From positions 1 through 12,195 of the forward strand of contig JALZVD010000253.1 in NCBI GenBank assembly GCA_023300205.1: 12,195 bases of DNA. The letters run 5' to 3'. Positions 1 to 5,872 of this stretch are shown one piece after another (the first letter of the stretch is position 1; each line of letters starts with the position of its first letter). Source of the stretch: Akkermansiaceae bacterium. GTDB lineage: Bacteria; Verrucomicrobiota; Verrucomicrobiia; Verrucomicrobiales; Akkermansiaceae. The notes beneath the pieces are model-generated. The model was not told where the DNA came from. It was given only the letters and a program-made list of their open reading frames with translations, and made no database searches. A program made the position numbers and the translations under genes.

Positions 1-2
1 TC

Positions 3-356
3 ACCAAACACCCTCACCACTTCCTCTTCACCCCAGAACAAAACGCTCCAGACTTCACCATCGAATTCACGATAGAGAAATACCCATCAACCTCAAAATA
101 CAAAAAATTGGCCACCCTTTCAGCCCACTGCCCGCAATGCAGCGCCCGCTGGATCAATGCAGCCATGATGCGGTGCTCGGAAGCCCATCAAGTCACAGGA
201 CTAAATTACCTCACCATCACACACCAAGAATCTATCCCTAATCCCAAAGAAATACTCCTCCCTCCACTTCCCCTCATACACAACGCCTCAGAATGGGATC
301 AAGCCATCCATTCCCCCGCCGGCCCTAAACTCATGAAATTTTACCACGAACTCTAA
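3..356 (+). CDS. C-terminal part of an unrecognised protein (truncated by window edge)
   Basis: The frame is open from the first bases of the window to the TAA at 354-356. No convincing start lies inside it; the TTG at 108 is internal, so this is the last ~117 residues of a longer protein. I do not recognise the family. The visible part has a short Cys cluster (HCPQCSARW, then MMRCSEAH about 10 residues later) that could bind a metal. This is followed by a Pro/Leu-rich stretch (KEILLPPLPLIHN) and a polar C-terminus ending FYHEL. No signal peptide or membrane segment is seen in this portion. Codon use (many C-ending codons) matches the downstream plus-strand genes, which supports real coding. 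A 65-bp spacer separates it from the aminotransferase gene. Confidence 0.6.
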   Translation, partial: TKHPHHFLFTPEQNAPDFTIEFTIEKYPSTSKYKKLATLSAHCPQCSARWINAAMMRCSEAHQVTGLNYLTITHQESIPNPKEILLPPLPLIHNASEWDQAIHSPAGPKLMKFYHEL

Positions 357-421
357 TACACACCACAGATTCTGACTTACTTTTTACTTTGATTTCTCAC
401 TCACTAAGGCAACATCCGCCC

Positions 422-1576
422 ATGAGCTTTGACACCATCATTCCTAGAAATGGCACAGGATCTATCAAATGGGACCGCCGCCCAGAACTCGACCCATTTT
501 GGGTTGCTGACATGGATTTCGCATCACCTAAATGCGTCCTAGACGCCGTTCAAGAACGCATAAATCACGGAATATTCGGCTACGCTAATGCTCACGATGG
601 ACTCAATGAAGCCATCACCAGCTACCTCGAATCTCGTCATAAAGCCACCGTCAGCGCAGACCACCTCATCCACCTCGGTGGTTTAGTCGTAGCTCTCTCA
701 CTCGTCGCCAGAGCATTCGTATCACCAGGAGAAGCCGTCATGACATGCTCACCAGTCTACCCTCCATTTCTCAGCGTCGCACATGATGCCCAAGCAGAGA
801 CCATCTCAGTCCCTCATACTCTAACAAACGGAAGATACACCTTTGACTGGCAAGCCATGGAAGCCGCCATCACAGAGAACACTAAAGTCTTCATCCTCTG
901 CAATCCTCAAAACCCACTAGGCAGATCCTTCACCAATGTAGAAGTCAACCAAGTTGCAGAATTCTGCCACAAAAACGACCTCGTCCTAGTCTCAGATGAG
1001 ATCCACTGTGACCTCGTATTCAATGAAGACGTTCAGCCATTCTTCAGCGCCATCCATTTACCAAAGCACCTCAAGCAGAAACTCATTGTCCTCCAAGCTC
1101 CCTCAAAGACCTACAACATCGCAGGACTAGGCTACGCATTCGCCATCATCGAAAATGACAGCCTCCGCAGACAATTTAACAAAGCCAAAGGCCACACCCT
1201 CCCAGAAATCAACTGCATCGCATTCTACACAGCAGAAGCAGCCTACCGTCACGGTGAGCCATGGCGCCTAGAACTCCTCGCCTACCTCAAGAAAAATCGA
1301 GACACCATCACCGACTTCGTCAGAAAACAAATGCCCTACCTCACCATCCCTAACATCGAAGCAACCTACCTAGCATGGATCGACTGCTCTAAACTCGGAC
1401 TCGACAACCCAGCACTCTATCTAGAAAAAGACGCCGCCCTATTCCTCTCTGACGGCGCCTACTTCGGCAGCCCACAGCACATCCGCTTCAACTACGGCTG
1501 CCCACATTCCCGCGTCCTAGAAGGCCTAGCCAAAATCAAAGCCTCATTCGATAAACTCGACTCTGCAACTCAATAA
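422..1576 (+). CDS. patB: MalY/PatB family cystathionine beta-lyase (PLP C-S lyase)
   Basis: Fold-type I PLP enzyme of 384 residues, the usual size for MalY/PatB proteins. The family is known to cleave the C-S bond of cystathionine or cysteine conjugates to homocysteine or thiols, pyruvate and ammonia in the cytoplasm. Visible marks: N-terminal SIKWDRRP (14-21) and WVADMDF (27-33), the NPQNPLGR loop (161-168), SDEIH with the Asp that contacts the PLP ring nitrogen (191-195), the Schiff-base lysine K229 in SKTYNIAGL, and C-terminal IRFNYGCP carrying the carboxylate-binding Arg. I chose ATG 422 over the in-frame TTG 389 because MSFDTII matches where the family begins and the 11 extra residues resemble nothing. 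The only SD-like bases (AAGG, 406-409) lie 12 nt upstream, which is far. The barrel-protein gene follows after 8 bp, so co-transcription is likely. Exact substrate cannot be told from sequence. Confidence 0.88.
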   Translation: MSFDTIIPRNGTGSIKWDRRPELDPFWVADMDFASPKCVLDAVQERINHGIFGYANAHDGLNEAITSYLESRHKATVSADHLIHLGGLVVALSLVARAFVSPGEAVMTCSPVYPPFLSVAHDAQAETISVPHTLTNGRYTFDWQAMEAAITENTKVFILCNPQNPLGRSFTNVEVNQVAEFCHKNDLVLVSDEIHCDLVFNEDVQPFFSAIHLPKHLKQKLIVLQAPSKTYNIAGLGYAFAIIENDSLRRQFNKAKGHTLPEINCIAFYTAEAAYRHGEPWRLELLAYLKKNRDTITDFVRKQMPYLTIPNIEATYLAWIDCSKLGLDNPALYLEKDAALFLSDGAYFGSPQHIRFNYGCPHSRVLEGLAKIKASFDKLDSATQ

Positions 1577-1584
1577 AAATCATC

Positions 1585-2304
1585 ATGACGAGCTCCACCC
1601 TAACTAGCATAATCACTCTGTCCCTATCAACCATCTCAGCCACAGCTGCAGACTCAATGATTGATAAAATCACTGACAGCGAAATCAAATACGGCCTAGA
1701 AGCCCTCACCACATGGCGCTCAGAATACATCTACCGTGGCTTCAAACTTGCAGATAAAAGCATGGAATTTCAACTCGCTGGCCAAGCATCTCTATCAGAC
1801 TCAGAAACCATCGATTTCGGATTCTACTTTGACACCGCAACCGGCGATGCTGACTTCACAGAGACAGCCGCTTTCATTGACTTCTCTAAAAACATCGGTG
1901 ACCTCACCTACACAGCCAACCTCACCCTAAGAGACTACGCCAACTCCTCATTCAAATCAGGTGCAGACATCGGTGGCAGCGTCAACTGGATCTACAATGA
2001 CACCTTTGACTTCACCGCACAGCTTAGCTACGACACAGGAGCATCAGGCGCCTACGCAGAATTCAAAGCCTCAGCATACAAAGAACTATCAGAAAGCTCA
2101 TACCTCCTTTTCAGCTCAGGTCTAGGTCTCACCGCAAGCTACTACGACAGTAACGGCCTCCACCAATTATTCGCCAAGCTAGAATACACCTACAACATCA
2201 GCGACAACGTCTCCATCTCACCATTCCTAGCAGCCAACATCGGAATCGACAAGGAAGCACAAGACTCAATCAACGCTGGAATCTACTTCGCCGTCAGCTT
2301 CTAA
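1585..2304 (+). CDS. Small outer-membrane beta-barrel protein (TorF-like putative porin)
   Basis: Encodes 239 residues. An N-terminal hydrophobic Ser/Thr-rich segment (about 1-22, ending SATAA) looks like a signal peptide. The rest alternates hydrophobic and polar residues in short strands rich in Tyr, Phe, Ser, Asp and Gly, and the last residue is Phe (FAVSF), the classical BAM recognition ending. The motif SEYIYRGFKLADKS (about 47-60) resembles the early YRG strand of the TorF/OmpW-like putative porins. It should therefore sit in the outer membrane, as a channel or structural barrel; the substrate is unknown. Oddly the signal peptide has no Lys or Arg before its hydrophobic core, and no earlier start is possible because an in-frame TAA occurs at 1552. 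It lies 8 bp after patB, and its TAA overlaps the stop of the convergent adenosyltransferase gene. TorF assignment is tentative; the barrel call is firmer. Confidence 0.75.
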   Translation: MTSSTLTSIITLSLSTISATAADSMIDKITDSEIKYGLEALTTWRSEYIYRGFKLADKSMEFQLAGQASLSDSETIDFGFYFDTATGDADFTETAAFIDFSKNIGDLTYTANLTLRDYANSSFKSGADIGGSVNWIYNDTFDFTAQLSYDTGASGAYAEFKASAYKELSESSYLLFSSGLGLTASYYDSNGLHQLFAKLEYTYNISDNVSISPFLAANIGIDKEAQDSINAGIYFAVSF

Positions 2305-2834
2305 CTTGCTGAAGCCTCACGCGCCACAAGCCAGAGACTATCTGAAAGCCGGTTCAGAAATAACCGGGCCGTCATCAATGCATCATCCTCCACTGCCCAG
2401 CAACAACGCTCAGATCTGCGGCATACCGTCCGTGCTAGATCCAGATAAGCAGACGCCAACTGCCCATCCTTCCCTGGCCTGGCCCAGCCACGAAAGCTGA
2501 TCCCTTTCTCTGATTCAGCCTCAGAAATCATTGCTTCCAGCCACTCCACATCACTAGCCTCTATCCCAGTATACCCCTTTTCCCTATACTTAGTATGGTC
2601 TCCCTCATGCGTAGCAATCACCCCCATCAAACCAACCAGCCTCTTCTGCACATCATCCACCCACTGCTCCATCGCATCACTCACCTCAGCATTTCTAACA
2701 ATACCAAGAACAGCATTAAGCTCATCAACAGCCCCACAAGCCTCCACTCTAGAATCCGTCTTAGCTAGACGTCGCCCAAACATCAAATCCGTAATCCCCT
2801 CATCCCCTCGTTTAGTACAAATACTCATGCTCAT
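2301..2834 (-). CDS. pduO: PduO-type cob(I)alamin adenosyltransferase
   Basis: Transfers the 5'-deoxyadenosyl group of ATP to cob(I)alamin, making coenzyme B12 in the cytoplasm. At 177 residues it is the usual size for the PduO/CobO2 (ATR) family, a trimeric helical bundle. Family motifs are clear: the N-terminal ATP loop TKRGDEGITDLMFG (7-20), the SRVEACGAVDELNAVLG helix (28-44), the LARTVCRRSERC segment (133-144) with the basic ATP-contacting residues, and FLNRLSDSLWLVAR (159-172). The usual F-PGG segment reads WARPGKDG (117-124), a modest deviation. M3 is an alternative start. No B12-dependent enzyme, cob gene or B12 riboswitch is visible nearby, so the partner enzyme must be elsewhere. 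It lies 9 bp downstream of the YcxB-like gene and is probably co-transcribed with it. Confidence 0.9.
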   Translation of the reverse strand: MSMSICTKRGDEGITDLMFGRRLAKTDSRVEACGAVDELNAVLGIVRNAEVSDAMEQWVDDVQKRLVGLMGVIATHEGDHTKYREKGYTGIEASDVEWLEAMISEAESEKGISFRGWARPGKDGQLASAYLDLARTVCRRSERCCWAVEDDALMTARLFLNRLSDSLWLVAREASAS

Positions 2835-2843
2835 AAGAAGAAA

Positions 2844-3389
2844 TTAACCTCCACTCCTCAAAAGTAAAGTATCACTAGTATTCGATATCACAGATGCATG
2901 AAAACTCACCACCCTTGTCATCTCTCCAGACTTAAAATCATACCCTGGTATCCAGAGATAATCTTTTTTATTCTGATAAAGCAACAAACCCTTCTTCGTC
3001 TCTACCACCTCGAGAAATATATCCCAAGGAACCCTAACCTCACCAGAACTCCCATTCATAGTAACATTCTCCATCTCGAACACATACTCAATCTCCGTCT
3101 CATAGGACGGATGCTTACGCAGTTTTCGCTCACTCCACATCTGCCAGATCATCGGCCGCATAAACCCCACAGAACCTAACAAAATAAAACTAATCGTTAC
3201 AAAGTTAGCCTCTTTATTCCCTCTACCGTAAGTCTTCACAGCAAAGATTCCACCAATAATAATCATCGCCACACAAACAAACCTACGCAACAATATCCAC
3301 CCACCCCAACGGTGCCTCAAATGCTCCCGAAATGATCCATGATGAGATCTCCCATCAAACATTGATTTTATCTGTATAGATTCCTCCAT
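2844..3389 (-). CDS. Two-TM membrane protein with YcxB-like C-terminal domain
   Basis: Encodes 181 residues. A basic N-terminal part (HHGSFREHLRHR) precedes a hydrophobic segment at about 31-53. A short polar loop (YGRGNKEA) follows, then a second hydrophobic segment at about 62-84, and a positive stretch (SERKLRKH) that by the positive-inside rule places the C-terminus in the cytoplasm. The C-terminal region (about 97-165) has the pattern of YcxB-like domains: a strand-rich FEMENVTMNGSSGEVRVPWDIFLEVVETKKGLLL-type segment, followed by YLWIPGYDF. The function of YcxB proteins is unknown. It is the first gene of a probable two-gene unit with the adenosyltransferase, although no functional link is obvious. 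The start at 3389 is supported by the AT-rich spacer upstream; GGAGG occurs only just after the ATG, and no good SD precedes it. Confidence 0.65.
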   Translation of the reverse strand: MEESIQIKSMFDGRSHHGSFREHLRHRWGGWILLRRFVCVAMIIIGGIFAVKTYGRGNKEANFVTISFILLGSVGFMRPMIWQMWSERKLRKHPSYETEIEYVFEMENVTMNGSSGEVRVPWDIFLEVVETKKGLLLYQNKKDYLWIPGYDFKSGEMTRVVSFHASVISNTSDTLLLRSGG

Positions 3390-3477
3390 AGTAATGTCTT
3401 CATCGTGTTTCTTCCGCCCTATCCCTCAGATTTAGCTTCGTCTCTGTTTAGAGATAGACTCTGTGATATTTATCTAC

Positions 3478-3505
3478 TTAGCAAGCTCTGCTAATTCTAA
3501 TTTTT
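3478..3505 (+). other. Small hairpin followed by T5 in the intergenic region
   Basis: TTAGCA at 3478-3483 and TGCTAA at 3489-3494 form a perfect 6-bp stem with the loop AGCTC. Six bases later comes TTTTT (3501-3505). It has the outline of a weak + strand terminator, yet the gene to its left runs the other way. It could end a short unannotated transcript, belong to the leader of the minus-strand YcxB-like gene, or be chance. Confidence 0.25.
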
Positions 3506-3686
3506 ATAGCATTCCACATACTGATCACTTCTATTACCAGTAGCACCTAATCTTAATCATTCACTAAGTATACATCCCGCAAATATCAAACCATCGCAGA
3601 GCTATCATATTAATATTCAGTTCTATTGAATAATAAGTCACTTACAGATCAATTATTTACTAGCCAATCGCCACTTTTCATGACAA

Positions 3687-3695
3687 TTATCCACA
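3687..3695 (+). promoter_or_regulatory. Perfect DnaA-box 9-mer upstream of mscL
   Basis: TTATCCACA matches the consensus DnaA box TTATNCACA exactly. It lies 46 bp before the mscL ATG, where a promoter would be expected. It is a single site; I see no cluster of boxes, so an origin is not supported. It could be a DnaA regulatory site or chance in AT-rich DNA. Confidence 0.3.
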
Positions 3696-3741
3696 GTAAG
3701 GTATTTCAACCTTATTAAAAATACAAGAACACACAAAAATT

Positions 3742-4185
3742 ATGCTTAAACAATTCAAAGAATTCGCCTTCAAAGGCAATCTAGTAGACATGGCAGTTGG
3801 TATCATCATCGGTGGTGCATTTGCCACAGTAGTTAAATCACTCGTTGGTGATGTAATTATGCCAGCAGTTGGCGCTATCATTGGAGACATTGACTTCACT
3901 AAGATGAAGCACGTCCTCTCTGAAGGCACACCTGCTGTTGAAGCAGTGAAAGACGCTGACGGAAACATCACTACTGCAGCAGTAGCTGGAGTAGAAGAAG
4001 TAGCTATCAAGTATGGTTCATTCATCACTGAGCTCATCTCCTTCATCATGCTTGCATTCGTCGTCTTCATTCTCGTGAAGAAGGTAATGTCTGCTATGCA
4101 GAAAGAAGAAGAAGAGGCTCCAGCGCCAGAACCTCCTGTACAGGAAGTTCTCCTCGCTGAAATCCGCGACAGTCTCAAGAAGTAG
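3742..4185 (+). CDS. mscL: Large-conductance mechanosensitive channel MscL
   Basis: Inner-membrane homopentameric channel that opens under membrane tension and releases solutes during osmotic downshock. The 147 residues are slightly more than in E. coli MscL (136). The N-terminal amphipathic helix KQFKEFAFKGN (3-13) leads into the pore helix TM1 (about 15-45), with VDMAVGIIIGGAF (15-27), the LVGDVIMPAVG stretch (34-44) and GDIDF. An acidic, Ala/Val-rich periplasmic loop of about 40 residues follows. TM2 starts at YGSFITELISFIML (91-104), and the cytoplasmic part has an EEEE plus Pro-rich linker and a C-terminal helix, EVLLAEIRDSLKK (135-147). The gene is monocistronic: its own upstream region, and a strong terminator 45 bp after the stop. 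Its composition differs from its neighbours, with G exceeding C in its first 120 bases. No clear SD precedes the ATG. Confidence 0.96.
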   Translation: MLKQFKEFAFKGNLVDMAVGIIIGGAFATVVKSLVGDVIMPAVGAIIGDIDFTKMKHVLSEGTPAVEAVKDADGNITTAAVAGVEEVAIKYGSFITELISFIMLAFVVFILVKKVMSAMQKEEEEAPAPEPPVQEVLLAEIRDSLKK

Positions 4186-4200
4186 TATTTCAATTACTTA

Positions 4201-4216
4201 GTTAGATTCATCTAAC
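4201..4216. repeat. 7-bp perfect inverted repeat between mscL and its terminator
   Basis: GTTAGAT and ATCTAAC flank a 2-base centre (TC), giving a near-perfect 16-bp dyad just after the mscL stop. TTTTT follows at 4222-4226. It could act as a weak first terminator or RNA 3'-end element ahead of the strong hairpin, or as a protein-binding dyad. No function can be assigned. Confidence 0.45.
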
Positions 4217-4229
4217 CAATATTTTTCCA

Positions 4230-4270
4230 GAACGACCTGTCTCAATCATTGAGCAGGTCGTTCTTTTTTT
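4230..4270 (+). terminator. Strong intrinsic terminator of mscL
   Basis: GAACGACCTG (4230-4239) pairs perfectly with CAGGTCGTTC (4254-4263). Inside it CTCAA/TTGAG pair around a TCA loop, with one bulged T at 4240. Seven T residues (4264-4270) follow directly. This is a textbook rho-independent terminator and separates mscL from the protease genes. Confidence 0.93.
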
Positions 4271-4298
4271 GCCTTTTCCCTTTCCCTTACCCCATTAT
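4269..4298 (+). promoter_or_regulatory. Candidate promoter of the protease pair
   Basis: TTGCCT (4269-4274) and CATTAT (4293-4298) each match 4 of 6 bases of the sigma-70 hexamers and are separated by 18 bp. The -35 would overlap the T-tract of the mscL terminator, and transcription would begin only about 10-15 nt before the ATG. Only 46 bp separate the terminator from the gene, so a promoter is expected here or inside it, but this match is weak. Confidence 0.25.
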
Positions 4299-4316
4299 CG
4301 ACTAACTTCTCAGCAT

Positions 4317-5837
4317 ATGAAATTTTTCATCTCGTCTCTCATATGTATAGGATTGAGCACAGCTAGCTCTCTGACCCATGCTCAAGAAGTTCTTCCTCAA
4401 CAGACTAAGAAAACAACCACTCAGGTCAAACTCACCTCAGAAGTCAAACTGTCTGATATCTACAAATCCGTTGTTCGTATCGAAGTCGCCACTCAGAACC
4501 CAAACTACAATATCCCATGGAACTCTGGCAAATTCGGAGGAGGAACAGGAACAGGGTTCATCATCGGTAAAAACACCTTCCTCACCAATGCCCACGTCGT
4601 CTCAAATGCCAGGCGCGTCCTCATCACCATGCACGGATCAGCTCGCAAGCACCCTGCCCGTGTTCTCCACATTGCTCATGACTGTGATCTAGCTATTCTT
4701 CAAGTAGATGACTTCACCCCTTTCGAGACACTACCACACCTAGATATTGGCATCGTCCCTCAGTTAGAATCTCAAGTCCGCGTCATTGGCTACCCTGTTG
4801 GAGGTGATCGCATCTCAGTCACTCGTGGTGTCGTATCTCGTATTGATTTCAGGTCATACGCACACACCAGATCAGATAAGCACCTAGTAGTTCAGATAGA
4901 CGCAGCCATCAATCCAGGAAACTCAGGTGGTCCAGTACTCCAGAATGGTAAAGTCGTCGGCGTCGCATTCCAAGGGCTCACCTCTGCAGACAACACAGGC
5001 TACATGATTCCCACCCCCGTCATTAAACGCTTCCTTACAGACATCAAAGACGGAACCTATGATCAATACGTTACCCTCGGCATCACCAGATTCCCTCTCT
5101 TCAACCCAGCCATGCGTAAAATCTATAATCTCAAGCAAGATGATCCCGGTGTCCTAATCGCAAGATTTTATAAAGACGGCCCTGTAGATGGAATCCTCGA
5201 AGAAGGAGATATCCTAACAGCCATTGATGGCCACTCCATTGACAGCGCAGGCAGCGTAGAGATCCAAGGCGAAAGAGTAGACATGAGCGAAATCGTTGAG
5301 AGAAAGTTCGCTGGCGACAAAGTTCAACTAACCTTCATCAGAGACGGAAAAGAACAATCAGCAGAAGCCATACTAAAACCCTTCCCTGCTGCAGAGATCT
5401 ACTCCGTCCAATACGGTAAACGACCCAAATACACCATTCAAGGTGGACTAGTATTTCAACCTCTATCAAGAAACCTCTACGTTGCATTAAAGCTAAACAA
5501 CCCCAGAGTCAGAAGACTATTTACTAAATACCTAACCGAAAACATTTTCAAGGAACGTAAAGACATCATCATCCTCACCAACGTCCTAGATAACCCCATC
5601 AACTCATACATCTCTGGCTACACAGGAAATTCTATAGAATCAATCAACGGAATACAAATAACCGAAATGCAACAACTCCATGATCTTCTAAACCCAGAGA
5701 CCATGCCTGAATTCTTCGTCATTAAATGTGACGGACTTAATCGCCCTCTCATCCTTCCTGGTAAAGACATCCAGAAGCACAACCAGCAGATACTCAAAAC
5801 CTACGGGATAGACAAAGCGTCTCAACTCGGAAACTAG
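4317..5837 (+). CDS. Secreted Deg/HtrA-family serine protease, catalytically complete
   Basis: Predicted envelope protease of 506 residues. The signal peptide is MKFFISSLIC to SLTHA, with cleavage near residue 22. The trypsin-like domain (about 45-240) has the full triad: H93 in TNAHVV, D124 in HDCDLAIL, S203 in PGNSGGPV with an intact oxyanion loop. A PDZ domain follows (about 252-355, with GVLIARFYKDGPVDG and EEGDILTAIDG). A C-terminal PDZ-like region (about 375-475) begins at YTIQGGLVFQPL and resembles plant Deg-type proteases more than E. coli DegP. I chose ATG 4317 because it starts the signal peptide; the in-frame TTG at 4269 lies in the mscL terminator. It should degrade or sense misfolded envelope proteins. 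A degenerate paralog follows 35 bp downstream. HtrA-type function is well supported; the specific subfamily is not settled. Confidence 0.9.
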   Translation: MKFFISSLICIGLSTASSLTHAQEVLPQQTKKTTTQVKLTSEVKLSDIYKSVVRIEVATQNPNYNIPWNSGKFGGGTGTGFIIGKNTFLTNAHVVSNARRVLITMHGSARKHPARVLHIAHDCDLAILQVDDFTPFETLPHLDIGIVPQLESQVRVIGYPVGGDRISVTRGVVSRIDFRSYAHTRSDKHLVVQIDAAINPGNSGGPVLQNGKVVGVAFQGLTSADNTGYMIPTPVIKRFLTDIKDGTYDQYVTLGITRFPLFNPAMRKIYNLKQDDPGVLIARFYKDGPVDGILEEGDILTAIDGHSIDSAGSVEIQGERVDMSEIVERKFAGDKVQLTFIRDGKEQSAEAILKPFPAAEIYSVQYGKRPKYTIQGGLVFQPLSRNLYVALKLNNPRVRRLFTKYLTENIFKERKDIIILTNVLDNPINSYISGYTGNSIESINGIQITEMQQLHDLLNPETMPEFFVIKCDGLNRPLILPGKDIQKHNQQILKTYGIDKASQLGN

Positions 5838-5872
5838 TTCCTTTCTAATAATCCCTAATAATCATTCACCCA

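Larger units (their letters stand above)
3390..3741. other. AT-rich divergent intergenic region between YcxB-like gene and mscL
   Basis: The 352 bp carry no gene I can support. They must hold the promoters of both divergent flanking genes, but I find no convincing -35/-10 pair. Small perfect inverted repeats are present: TCTCT/AGAGA at 3441-3445 and 3450-3454 (4-nt loop), and TTAGCA/TGCTAA at 3478-3483 and 3489-3494 (5-nt loop, with TTTTT at 3501-3505 on the + strand). A weaker one, ATTCA/TGAAT, lies at 3615-3619 and 3627-3631. The stretch from about 3590 to 3740 is the most AT-rich part of the region, and a DnaA-box 9-mer lies inside it. Confidence 0.6.

Noticed and set aside
108..356. TTG 108 as the start of a complete 82-residue protein
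   Set aside because: The frame stays open to the window edge with the same codon style, so a truncated longer gene is more likely.
389..421. TTG start giving PatB 11 extra residues
   Set aside because: The family begins at MSFDTII, and the extra residues show no motif; ATG 422 is preferred.
3615..3631. ATTCA/TGAAT inverted repeat
   Set aside because: A 5-bp stem with a 7-nt loop in AT-rich DNA is expected by chance.
3687..3695. Replication origin near the DnaA box
   Set aside because: Only one exact box, no dnaA or dnaN neighbour and no repeat array.
3687..4193. A 168-codon open frame antisense to mscL
   Set aside because: Its Ser/Thr/Met-rich translation resembles no family, and it lies over a clear MscL; it is a by-product of the mscL codons.
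4269..4316. TTG start giving the protease 16 extra residues before its signal peptide
   Set aside because: It would begin inside the mscL terminator T-tract and bury the signal peptide; ATG 4317 fits.
5845..5863. Direct repeat CTAATAATC twice before the pseudoprotease gene
   Set aside because: Short, AT-rich and only two copies; likely chance or slippage.
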